Positions 16,951 to 28,374 of a stretch of 64,000 nt of DNA are shown here, piece after piece. Positions within the stretch are counted from its first letter, which is position 1. Every line of letters starts with the position of its first letter. The notes under the pieces are model-generated. The model was given only the letters and a program-made list of their open reading frames with translations, searched no databases and was not told the DNA's origin. A program made the position numbers and the translations under genes. This stretch comes from Actinomadura sp. DC4 (GTDB taxonomy: Bacteria; Actinomycetota; Actinomycetes; Streptosporangiales; Streptosporangiaceae): contig NZ_JAUEQY010000007.1 in NCBI RefSeq assembly GCF_030406325.1, forward strand, positions 186,001 through 250,000, written 5' to 3'.

Positions 16951-17787
16951 CTACGTGAAGGAGATGACGAGGTAGTCGTCGAGCGGCTGGTAGCCGATGC
17001 GCTGGTGAAGGGCGTTGCTGCCCGGGTTGGCCAGGTCGGTGAAGACCACGACCTCCTTCGCGCCCGCGTCCACGGCGGCCTGGCTCACCGCGGCGGTCGC
17101 GGCGGCGCCGTACCCGTGGAACCGGTGCTCGGGCGGGGTGTAGACGGGCGCGATCCGGACCATTCCGGCGACCATCCGCGTACGGCCGGCGAGAGCGACC
17201 GGGACGCCGTCGCGCTCCCACAGGGTGAGGCCGCCGTAGGCGATCCGGTCGTCGACCGCGGCGGCGTGGTCGCCGGGGCGCTCGCGGATCTCCCGCTCGG
17301 CGTCGTGGTACCAGTCGAGGAGCAGGTCACGGTCGGCCGGGCCGGCCAGGCGAGAGCGGCCGGGCGTGGCCGGCGGCCGTACGCCGGTGAGCCGGTAGAG
17401 GCGACGGCGCTCCCAGATCGTGAAGTCCGCGCCGGTCACCGCCTTCCAGCGCGCGGCGAAGGCCTCGGCGATCCCCTGCCGGGCGGTCACCCCCGGCGGC
17501 CGGCGGCCGTCCGCGTCCAGCGCCTCCGCGAGTTCTCTGACGGCCGGGGGCGGCATGCTGCTGAGCAGCATCGGGAAGGGCGGGGTATGCACGACCGCGC
17601 CGGACACACAGCCGGCGGCGAACCAGGAGCCGAGCACCGCGGGAGCGTCGCCGTACGCGGTCAGGCCGCGGGCGCGCAGGGATTCGAGGACCGTGACCAG
17701 CACGGTGTTCTCCACCGGCCGCGAACGCAGGAAGCCAGTGGCGACCGCGCTGTACCCGGTGATATCTCCCGTAAAGACCCAGCTCAT
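16951..17787 (-). CDS. GNAT-family N-acetyltransferase
   Basis: A 278-residue acetyl-CoA-dependent acetyltransferase. The N-terminal ~140 residues are divergent, and the GNAT fold sits in the C-terminal half: 'MVRIAPVYTPPEHRFHGYGAAATAAV' carries the acetyl-CoA loop (R/Q-x-x-G-x-G/A form, HGYGAA), followed by 'VVVFTDLANPGSNALHQRIGYQPLDDYLVISF', the typical C-terminal beta6-beta7 region. The architecture resembles two-lobe GNATs with a degenerate first lobe. Substrate unknown. Confidence 0.85.
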   Translation of the reverse strand: MSWVFTGDITGYSAVATGFLRSRPVENTVLVTVLESLRARGLTAYGDAPAVLGSWFAAGCVSGAVVHTPPFPMLLSSMPPPAVRELAEALDADGRRPPGVTARQGIAEAFAARWKAVTGADFTIWERRRLYRLTGVRPPATPGRSRLAGPADRDLLLDWYHDAEREIRERPGDHAAAVDDRIAYGGLTLWERDGVPVALAGRTRMVAGMVRIAPVYTPPEHRFHGYGAAATAAVSQAAVDAGAKEVVVFTDLANPGSNALHQRIGYQPLDDYLVISFT

Positions 17788-17942
17788 CCCTGCATAGTGC
17801 CCTCTGCGGCGAAAGTCCCGCAGAGAAACCGAAGAATGATCCTTTTCGTACGCCGGTGGCGGAGGTGTGCGGACGGCGCCGTCGGCGGGTGACGGATGCG
17901 CGCCTACCTGCCTGGAGTTGTCACCGTGCGGTCAGGGACTTC

Positions 17943-18665
17943 TTACTTCGCACCGGTCCACTCGGCGTCGAAATCTCGCAGGAACTCCACGAGCCGCTCG
18001 TGCCGGCTGTCCGCGTAGCGCCTGCCGGTCGGGGTCTTCATGCGTTCTTTCAGGAGGAGGAGCTTCTCGTGGAAGTGGTTGATCGACGTCCCTTTGGACG
18101 TGACGTAGCTCTCCGCCGACGTGTGGAGGTCGGGTGCCATGTCGGGGTTGTGGATGGGCCGTTTGACGTGCCCGCCGTACGCGAACACTCGCGCGATGCC
18201 AATGGCACCGATGGCGTCCAGCCGGTCGGCGTCCTGCACGCATTCGCCTTCCAGCGAGAGGGGGACCTCCTCGACCTTCGCGCCGCGGAAGGACATCCAC
18301 CGGATGATGCCGGCGACCTCCTTCGTCACCTCGTCCTCGACGCCCAGGGAGATCAGCCATTCGGCCGCCGCCCGGGGGCCGGCCTCGTCGCTGCCGGAGA
18401 ACTTGTAGTCCTCGATGTCGTGGAGAAGCGCGGCCAGCTCGACGATGTAGGGATCGGCGCCCTCGCATTCGGCGATATTCAGGGCGACCATACGGACCCG
18501 GTCCACATGCCACCAGTCGTGGCCGGTCGATTCTTCGACACCTAACTCTTTACGTGCGAAAAGCGTCGTCTCCCGGATCACTCCGGCCCGGAAACGATCA
18601 ATAGAAGCGCGGTCATCCGGATCGGTCATCCGGGTTTGGCCAGCGGAAGTCATGCGTCTTACCAT
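17943..18665 (-). CDS. HD-domain phosphohydrolase
   Basis: A 240-residue metal-dependent HD hydrolase. Metal ligands appear as 'GHDWWHVDRV' (first His), 'LAALLHDIEDYK' (HD pair) and 'CVQDADRLDAIGAIGIAR' (final Asp). The length and the DADRLDAIG motif match the uncharacterised YpgQ/YedJ-like nucleotide phosphohydrolases. Start ATG 18665 has GGTGGGA 5 nt upstream; later ATGs at 18653 and 18629 are alternatives. It lies 89 bp downstream of the TIR gene in the same orientation and could be co-transcribed with it. Confidence 0.85.
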   Translation of the reverse strand: MVRRMTSAGQTRMTDPDDRASIDRFRAGVIRETTLFARKELGVEESTGHDWWHVDRVRMVALNIAECEGADPYIVELAALLHDIEDYKFSGSDEAGPRAAAEWLISLGVEDEVTKEVAGIIRWMSFRGAKVEEVPLSLEGECVQDADRLDAIGAIGIARVFAYGGHVKRPIHNPDMAPDLHTSAESYVTSKGTSINHFHEKLLLLKERMKTPTGRRYADSRHERLVEFLRDFDAEWTGAK

Positions 18666-18754
18666 ACAAGTCCCACCTGCAAGAGCAAGCACTGCAGCAA
18701 ATGTTGCATAGGATGCCCAGGTTGCCCCAATTCAGCGGATCATGACCACCAGCA

Positions 18755-20212
18755 CTATCCGCCGGCCGCCCGCACTTTCCGGACCACCAATTTCGAGAAC
18801 TCGTCCGGCGAATAGTCGGATGAGGACACGAACCCGAGAGTCGGGCTCAGACCGGGAAGCATCACCTCTTCCATGATGTAAGGAAGGACGTAGCCGGTGC
18901 GCTGGCGCTGCATACGCGCGAGCACCGCCTTCCACTCCCAGTTACCCGCCCAGCTGGAACTCTTGAAGGCCTCGGACACGAGGACTATGGCGAATCTGCT
19001 CTTGCTCATGTACGTAACCTGCAAGTACATCGCCAGGTCTTCACCCAGCAGCTCATGCTGGTGATCACGGTCGTAGAAGACCCTGAGCCCCGCCGCCTCC
19101 AGCCTCCTGGTGATGTTCTCCGCGACGCTCCGGTCAGCGCCCGCGAAGGAGATGGCGATGTCGTACTCATAGCCATCGGACTGCAGGGAGCCCACCCGCT
19201 CTCGATATTCGTGCTCCGACACTCCGGCGACCATCAGGTCGCGCGCGAGGTGGACCGTTGCCTTGAGAGCCAGGGCCGACGCCCAGGACGCGCCCGACCT
19301 GTGCCGCACTCCGCCGACCGGGCCCGGCCACGCGGATATGCTCGGGGAAAAGCCGTCCAGCAGCTCCGCGCCGAGCAGCGCGTTGACGGGGGCCAGCGGG
19401 GACGACCAACGTCTCAGGCACAGATAGAGCAACGGATGCCAGGTCAGCGAATGCCAGGCCGGTTGCCGGTAAATGATGATGAGCCGGTCCTGCAGCCGCA
19501 GGCCGCCTTCGGCGTCCCACGCCGACTCCAGGATCTGCTTCTTGTTCTCACGCAGTGAGATCGTCGGTGATTCGCCGATGACCGCGTAAACACGCTCGAG
19601 GGCGGAGTAGCCGAGTATCGCCTCTTCGACGGAGATCTTCTGCTGGTGCAGGACATTCTCGAGATAATGGGCCGTGGCGGCGAGCGCGACGCGCACCCCC
19701 TCCTCCTGGCGGACTCCCGTGCGGTAGGCGCGGGACAGCGCCAACGCCGGATAGAACGCGAAGGTGAACTCCGGATCCTCACCCTCTCTGAGCGGCCAGC
19801 CCCCGCCGGAGTGCTGTTTGGCGAGTAAGGCCCCGGCCAGACCGCGAAGAAGGTCGTACTCTCCTGTCACGAGATGGGGTCTGCATAAGAGCCCGAAGAG
19901 TAATTGCGATTCGGTCCACGAAGTCCGGCCGGCGGACGCGTCGTTGTCATGGCCCCGGGCGGATCCGTCCGCGTCGAGCAGGCCGAGCACCCCGTCCACC
20001 ACCGGACGCACCACCTCGTCGCGGATGCCGCGAATCCCGGATATGCCAATCAGGAAGCCTCCGGCCGACGCCGACGAATGCTGATTTCTCCCGAACTCGT
20101 GCGCCTCGAACCGCCCGGAGACCAGCATCGCCCGGCTTATCAGCGACCGAGCCAATTCCTCGACGGAAGAGATGTGCAACATCTTCGCGGTCAGCGATAA
20201 CGCAGCTTCCAT
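18755..20212 (-). CDS. TIR-domain protein with alpha/alpha-toroid-like N-terminus
   Basis: A 485-residue protein in two parts. Residues ~348-480 are a TIR domain: 'YDIAISFAGADRSVAENI' (betaA/alphaA), 'AAGLRVFYDRDHQHELLGEDL' (BB-loop region), 'RFAIVLVSEAFKSSSW' and 'NWEWKAVLAR', where E426 sits at the position of the NAD-hydrolase glutamate. Residues ~1-340 are helical with 'TSWTESQLLFGLL' and 'LLAKQHSGGGWPL' (GGGW 136-139), reminiscent of QW-type repeats in prenyltransferase/squalene-cyclase toroids. No signal peptide or membrane helix. GC is visibly lower than in neighbours, suggesting transfer. The HD hydrolase gene follows on the same strand. Likely a defence or NAD-signalling effector; the N-terminal assignment is weaker than the TIR call. 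Confidence 0.8.
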   Translation of the reverse strand: MEAALSLTAKMLHISSVEELARSLISRAMLVSGRFEAHEFGRNQHSSASAGGFLIGISGIRGIRDEVVRPVVDGVLGLLDADGSARGHDNDASAGRTSWTESQLLFGLLCRPHLVTGEYDLLRGLAGALLAKQHSGGGWPLREGEDPEFTFAFYPALALSRAYRTGVRQEEGVRVALAATAHYLENVLHQQKISVEEAILGYSALERVYAVIGESPTISLRENKKQILESAWDAEGGLRLQDRLIIIYRQPAWHSLTWHPLLYLCLRRWSSPLAPVNALLGAELLDGFSPSISAWPGPVGGVRHRSGASWASALALKATVHLARDLMVAGVSEHEYRERVGSLQSDGYEYDIAISFAGADRSVAENITRRLEAAGLRVFYDRDHQHELLGEDLAMYLQVTYMSKSRFAIVLVSEAFKSSSWAGNWEWKAVLARMQRQRTGYVLPYIMEEVMLPGLSPTLGFVSSSDYSPDEFSKLVVRKVRAAGG

Positions 20213-20315
20213 GAGCTCGGCCTACCACCACGATCTGGTCACCCTAAATAGGGCTTTGGGGCTCTGCGGAGAATGACTTTCCTCAGGCGTTATTCATATT
20301 AGCGCAGTGACGAAC

Positions 20316-20342
20316 GAGCCCCCGGCTTTCGGCCGGGGGCTC
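20316..20342 (-). terminator. Intrinsic-type hairpin after metH
   Basis: An 11-bp GC-rich stem (GAGCCCCCGGC pairing with GCCGGGGGCTC) around a 5-nt loop, 15 bp beyond the metH stop. There is no T-tract, as often in high-GC actinomycetes. It lies between metH and the TIR gene, both minus strand, and so separates their transcripts. Confidence 0.75.
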
Positions 20343-20357
20343 AGTGGCGGGATCGGG

Positions 20358-23999
<3,642 letters not shown>

Positions 24000-24017
24000 T
24001 GGTGCACCTCCCGTAAT

Positions 24018-24089
24018 GGGAGGCGCCCTTGCGGTCTGAACCAGGCCGAGCGTGGCGGGCTCTGAGCCCGTTGCAGCGCCTCTCGACCT
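24018..24089 (-). promoter_or_regulatory. SAH riboswitch upstream of metH
   Basis: On the minus strand the leader folds as the S-adenosylhomocysteine aptamer. P1: AGGUCGAG with CUCGGCCU (8 bp including one G-U). Conserved GAGGCGCUGCAAC follows. P2: CGGGCU-CAG-AGCCCG. A pseudoknot pairs GAGGCGC with the 3' GCGCCUC (7 bp). The 3' pseudoknot strand continues as CCUCCC, complementary to the metH SD GGGAGG 5 nt later. Without SAH this would mask the SD; SAH binding would lock CCUC into the pseudoknot and free it, an ON switch. Known family members control ahcY/metH. Covariance-model scoring has not been run. Confidence 0.85.
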
Positions 24090-24175
24090 GACCCTTGACG
24101 TTACCCGATAAGGCGCGGGCTCTCCAACGAAAGACCATCAGACGACCCGCAATCCAGAAGACGGAGAGCCGACCG

Positions 24176-24733
24176 TCACGGGGCGTCCACGAGCACCCCT
24201 CCGAGCGGTTGCCTGGCCACACCGTTCGCGTAATTGGCCTCCACGCCGGCCTTCTCCGAGGCGTTGGGCGTGGCGTTCGTGCACGAGACGCCGCCGGTCG
24301 AACCCGACATCAGCGACGAGCAGGGGCCGGGCTTGGCGTCCGGCAGGCCGAGGCTGTGGCCGAGCTCGTGGGCGGCGATGCGGGTGGTGTTGTAGCCCTC
24401 GTTCACGGCCTCGCGGCCGAACCACACGGTCACCCGGCCGCCGGGGCGGACCGGGCCGAGGTTCGACTGCGGCCAGCCGTCGAAGGCGACGACCTGGATC
24501 TCCGCACGGGTTCCGGAGGTGGCGGCGACGATATGGACGTTGTGGACGCTGGCGTTCCACGACGCGACGCCCGCGGCGACCGCGCTCTTGAACTCGGCGG
24601 CCTGGCTGGCGTCGTAGTGGAGGGTGATGACGGCGGCGGGGGCGGGGGCCGCGTCGGCGGCGGGGACGACGGCGGCCGTGAGGGTGATCGCGCCGGCGCC
24701 GATCAGGACGCGCGCGACAGTGCGGTGCAGCAT
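24176..24733 (-). CDS. snpA: Snapalysin-type secreted metalloprotease (M7)
   Basis: A 185-residue exported zinc protease. Sec signal peptide ~1-28 (cut after ADAA). The zinc motif is 'AAHELGHSLGLPD' (H122, E123, H126, D132), i.e. HExxHxxGxxD, followed by a Met-turn-like 'SSLMSG' (about 139-144) and a cysteine pair (C138, C151). Size and motif match Streptomyces small neutral protease. The usual divergent LysR regulator snpR is absent. An AT-rich inverted repeat lies upstream at 24813-24855. Confidence 0.88.
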   Translation of the reverse strand: MLHRTVARVLIGAGAITLTAAVVPAADAAPAPAAVITLHYDASQAAEFKSAVAAGVASWNASVHNVHIVAATSGTRAEIQVVAFDGWPQSNLGPVRPGGRVTVWFGREAVNEGYNTTRIAAHELGHSLGLPDAKPGPCSSLMSGSTGGVSCTNATPNASEKAGVEANYANGVARQPLGGVLVDAP

Positions 24734-24812
24734 GGCGGAGCCTTCCTCGGTCAGGAATTGAGCGTTGCCGCAGGGGACCCGGGGTCGGGGTCGCGCCGAG
24801 CCTATTTCTGTG

Positions 24813-24855
24813 CCGATTACTTAACAAGTAGCATGACTTATTGAAAAATAATCGG
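24813..24855. repeat. AT-rich imperfect inverted repeat
   Basis: Arms CCGATTA and TAATCGG (7 bp perfect) enclose nested arms (ACAAGT / ACTTATT region) around AGCATG. The segment is strikingly AT-rich for this genome. It lies between the end of the sugar permease operon (24871) and the snapalysin start (24733). It could be the operon terminator, an operator for the protease, or both. Confidence 0.5.
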
Positions 24856-24870
24856 TCATATGGCAATACA

Positions 24871-25881
24871 TCAGCGTAGGCGCTGGACCCGGCTCAGGTA
24901 GGTCTGCACGACCACGACGGCCGCCAGGAAGGCGCCGCTCACCACCTGCTGATAGGACGAGGAAAGATCGCCGATCTGGTTGATGAGGTTCTGGATCACG
25001 CCGAGGAGAAGGACTCCCGCGATCGTCCCGCTGACCGAGCCCGCGCCGCCGGTGAGCAGCGTGCCGCCGATCACGACGGCGGCGATGACGTCGAGCTCCA
25101 TCCCGGTGCCGAGGATCGTGACGCCCGAGGACAGCCGCGCCGCGTTGAGCGCCCCGGCCAGGCCGGCCAGCAGGCCGGACAGCACGTAAACGACGACCTT
25201 GGTCCGTACGACCGGCACGCCCATCAGCTCGGCCGCGTCCTCGCTGCCGCCGATCGCGTACACGCACTGGCCGAACCTGGTCCGCTGGAGTAGTACCGAG
25301 CCGGCGGCGAACAGCGCGATCGTCAGGTACACCGGGTAGCCGAGGCCCAGGAAGCCGCCCTGGCCCACCCGGGCGAGCACCGCGCCGTGCGGGATGAGGT
25401 AGGTCTTGGCGCCCTCGTCGGAGATCGACAGCAGCAGGCCGCGCGCGCCCAGCAGGCCCGCGAGCGTGACGATGAACGGCGCCAGCCGTACGCGCGCGAT
25501 CAACAGGCCCTGGGCCAGGCCGAACGCCCCGCAGACCACCAGCGGCAGCAGCAGCGCGGCGAGCGACCCCCAGCGCACGCCGTACGCGGCCAGCACCCCG
25601 CCCAGGGCGAAGACCGAGCCGACCGACAGGTCGATCCCGCCCGTGATGATCACGAAGGTCATGCCGAGGGCCACCGTCGCCAGGAACGACGAGGTGATCG
25701 CGATGTTGCCGAGGTTGTCGCCGGTCGGGAACCGGTCGAAGGCGAATGACCCGATCGCGACCAGCAGGACCAGTACGGCGGCGGCGCCGTGGCGCTGGAC
25801 CAGCCCGAAGGCGCGCTCGCGGCCGGAGGCACCGGCCGGAGCGTCGGTGGCCGTCACGGCCGGCATCGTCTGTTCGGTCAT
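24871..25881 (-). CDS. Sugar ABC transporter permease (YjfF-like)
   Basis: A 336-residue inner-membrane permease of the ribose/galactofuranose class (BPD_transp_2). About 8-10 membrane segments, with the conserved 'GMTFVIITGGIDLSVGSVFAL' and 'AIGGSEDAAELMGVPV' cytoplasmic EAA-like loop, then 'VIGGTLLTGGAGSVSGTIAG'. The C-terminal 'INQIGDLSSSYQQVVSGAFL' fits YjfF. Last gene of a four-gene operon; its ATG overlaps the stop of the preceding permease by 4 bp (25878-25881), implying coupled translation. Confidence 0.9.
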   Translation of the reverse strand: MTEQTMPAVTATDAPAGASGRERAFGLVQRHGAAAVLVLLVAIGSFAFDRFPTGDNLGNIAITSSFLATVALGMTFVIITGGIDLSVGSVFALGGVLAAYGVRWGSLAALLLPLVVCGAFGLAQGLLIARVRLAPFIVTLAGLLGARGLLLSISDEGAKTYLIPHGAVLARVGQGGFLGLGYPVYLTIALFAAGSVLLQRTRFGQCVYAIGGSEDAAELMGVPVVRTKVVVYVLSGLLAGLAGALNAARLSSGVTILGTGMELDVIAAVVIGGTLLTGGAGSVSGTIAGVLLLGVIQNLINQIGDLSSSYQQVVSGAFLAAVVVVQTYLSRVQRLR

Positions 25882-26843
25882 CGCCGGCCCGCCCCTCGCG
25901 CGGCGTACACGGCCGCAAGAATGATCACTGCCTGCACCATCTGCGCCAGCGAGTCCGCGAGATCGTGCTTGATGAGCGTCGCGCGGACGAGCTGGATCAG
26001 CAGCGCGCCGGCGACGGTGCCCAGCACACGTACCCGCCCGCCGGTCAGCGGCGTCCCTCCCACGACGACCGCGGTGATGGCCGACAGCTCCATCAGCAGG
26101 CCGAGGGAGGACGGGTCGCTGGCCTGCAGCCGGGCCGTGGCCAGCACCCCGGCGGTCGCCGCCAGCAGGCCCGACACCACGTACACGAGCAGCAGGATCC
26201 GCCGTACGGGCAGGCCCGACAGCTCGCTCGCCGTACGGTTGCCGCCGATCGCGACCAGCCGCCGGCCGAACGTCGTGCGGCGCACGACCGCCATCACCAC
26301 GACGGTCAGCACGGCCGCGACCACGACCGGCAGCGGGACGCCCAGGAGGCTGGACGAGCCGAGGTTCAGCAGGTCAGGGTCGTACACGTCCTTGAGCTGC
26401 CCGCCCGCGACGACGAGCGCGATCCCGCGGCCGCCGACGAACAGCGCCAGCGTCGCGACGATCGGCTGCACGCCCACGAACGCGACCAGGGACCCGTTGA
26501 CCAGCCCCACCACGACGCCGCCGACGAGCGCGGCGAGGACCGCGGCCACGACGCCGTACCCGAGGTAGAGCGGGATGAGCGCGGTGGCCAGGGCCATCAC
26601 GGAGCCGACCGACAGGTCGACGCCCTCGGTGCCGATCACCAGCGCCATGCCGAGTGAGACGATGACGACCGGCGCCACCTGGACGAGCTGGGTGCGCAGG
26701 TTCTCCAGCGAAAGGAAGCGCGGGGTGATCGCGATGTTGATGACGATCAGCGCGGCGATCGCCGCGTACACGCCGTAGTCCTGCAGCCAGGCGAGCACCC
26801 GGCCGCGGTCCAGCCGCGAGACGGGCAGGGCGGTGTCGGTCAT
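25878..26843 (-). CDS. Sugar ABC transporter permease (YtfT-like)
   Basis: A 321-residue membrane permease paired with the YjfF-like one. Conserved 'GMALVIGTEGVDLSVGSVMAL', 'AIGGNRTASELSGLPV' and 'VVGGTPLTGGRVRVLGTVAG' blocks; the order ATPase-permease-permease matches ytfR-ytfT-yjfF. Note TEGVDLS where most homologues read TGGIDLS. It overlaps the ATPase gene upstream and the next permease downstream by 4 bp each. Confidence 0.9.
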   Translation of the reverse strand: MTDTALPVSRLDRGRVLAWLQDYGVYAAIAALIVINIAITPRFLSLENLRTQLVQVAPVVIVSLGMALVIGTEGVDLSVGSVMALATALIPLYLGYGVVAAVLAALVGGVVVGLVNGSLVAFVGVQPIVATLALFVGGRGIALVVAGGQLKDVYDPDLLNLGSSSLLGVPLPVVVAAVLTVVVMAVVRRTTFGRRLVAIGGNRTASELSGLPVRRILLLVYVVSGLLAATAGVLATARLQASDPSSLGLLMELSAITAVVVGGTPLTGGRVRVLGTVAGALLIQLVRATLIKHDLADSLAQMVQAVIILAAVYAARGAGRR

Positions 26844-28372
26844 GCGGCCCCTCCCCCGGTGCCGACCGCCGCGATCGTGGTCATGACCCCCTCCTCGGTG
26901 AGGTCGCCGCCGGACAGCTCGCCGACGACCGTGCCGTCCTTGAGCACCACGACGCGGTCGGAGCCCTCGACCAGCTCCTCCAGGTCGGCGGAGATCAGGA
27001 GTACGCCGAGGCCGTCCTCGGCGAGCTCGTCGATCAGCGCCTGGACCTCGGCCTTGGCACCGACGTCGATGCCGCGCGTCGGCTCGTCCAGCAGCAGGAT
27101 CTTGGGTTCGATGGCGAGCCAGCGGGCGAGCAGGACCTTCTGCTGGTTGCCGCCGGACAGCTCGGCGACCCGCTGGTGCGGTCCGGCGGCCTTGATGCGC
27201 AGCCGCCGCATGAACGTCTCGACGATCCGGTCGATGCGCGCCTCGGAGACGACGCCGCCGCGGGAGAGCCGGGGAAGCGCGGCGAGCGCGATGTTCTCCC
27301 GTACGGACAGCGTCGCGATGACGCCCTCGGCCTTGCGGTCCTCGGGCAGCAGGGCCACGCCGGCCCGGATCGCCGCGGCGGCCGACCCGCGCCGCAGCGG
27401 CACGCCGGCCACGGTCACCCGGCCGCCGTCGAGCGGCAGCGCGCCGGCGATCGCCTTCGCGGTCTCGGTACGGCCGGCGCCGAGCAGCCCGCCGAGGCCG
27501 ACGACCTCGCCCGGCCGGATGGCGAGCGAGACGTCGTCGAGCACGTGCCGGCGGGTCAGGCCGGACGCCTCGACGACCGGGGTGTCCCGCGCGGGGTCGT
27601 GCGCGCCGGTGAACTTGGTGACGCCCTCGGCCCGTACGGCGGAGACGGGACGGCCGAGCATCAGCGCGACGAGGCGCAGCCGGTCCAGCTCCGCGAGCGG
27701 GCCCTGGTGGACCACCCGGCCGTCGCGCAGCACGGTGACACCGTCGCAGATCCGGTACAGCTCGTCCAGACGGTGACTGACGTAGATCACCGAGATGCCC
27801 CGCTCGCGGAGCCGCCCGATCACCCCGAAGAGCGTGTCCACCTCACGGGCTTCGAGGGAGGAGGTCGGCTCGTCCATCACGACGACCCGCGCGTCCACCG
27901 AGACGGCGCGGGCCAGCGCGATCATCTGCTGGGCGCCGACGCTCAGCGACCGCAGCGGGCCGCGGACGTCGACGTCGATCCCGTACGAGGTGAGCGTGCG
28001 CTCCGCCTCGCGGTGCATGGCGCGGAAGTCGATCAGGCCGAACCCCCGGCGCGGCTCCCGGCCGAGGAACAGGTTGCGCGCCACGCTCATCGACGGGACC
28101 AGGCCGATCTCCTGGTGGACGGCCTGGATCCCGGCACGCTGGGCGTCGAGCGAGCCGGCGAACTCCACCCGCCGCCCGGCGAGGCGCATCTCCCCCTCGT
28201 CGGGACGGTGCACGCCGGTGATCACCTTGATCAGCGTGGACTTGCCGGCGCCGTTCTCCCCGACCAGGGCGTGCACCTCGCCGGGTGCCAGGTCCACCGA
28301 CACCCGGTCGAGGGCGACGACTCCGGTGAAGCGCTTGACGATGCCGCTCACCTGGAGCAGAGGGTCCTCCAC
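26840..28372 (-). CDS. Sugar ABC transporter ATPase, two NBDs (YtfR-like)
   Basis: A 510-residue tandem ATPase energising sugar import. NBD1: Walker A GENGAGKS (38-45 region), Q-loop 'AVHQEIGLVPSMSV', signature 'LSVGAQQMIALARAV', Walker B 'VVVMDEPTSSL'. NBD2: degenerate Walker A 'GGLLGAGRTET', signature 'LSGGNQQKVLLARWLA', Walker B 'ILLLDEPTRGIDVG', as in RbsA/MglA/YtfR. It lies 2 bp after the binding-protein gene and overlaps the permease by 4 bp. A close paralogue without permeases lies at 37066-38583. Confidence 0.93.
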   Translation of the reverse strand: MEDPLLQVSGIVKRFTGVVALDRVSVDLAPGEVHALVGENGAGKSTLIKVITGVHRPDEGEMRLAGRRVEFAGSLDAQRAGIQAVHQEIGLVPSMSVARNLFLGREPRRGFGLIDFRAMHREAERTLTSYGIDVDVRGPLRSLSVGAQQMIALARAVSVDARVVVMDEPTSSLEAREVDTLFGVIGRLRERGISVIYVSHRLDELYRICDGVTVLRDGRVVHQGPLAELDRLRLVALMLGRPVSAVRAEGVTKFTGAHDPARDTPVVEASGLTRRHVLDDVSLAIRPGEVVGLGGLLGAGRTETAKAIAGALPLDGGRVTVAGVPLRRGSAAAAIRAGVALLPEDRKAEGVIATLSVRENIALAALPRLSRGGVVSEARIDRIVETFMRRLRIKAAGPHQRVAELSGGNQQKVLLARWLAIEPKILLLDEPTRGIDVGAKAEVQALIDELAEDGLGVLLISADLEELVEGSDRVVVLKDGTVVGELSGGDLTEEGVMTTIAAVGTGGGAA

Positions 28373-28374
28373 GG

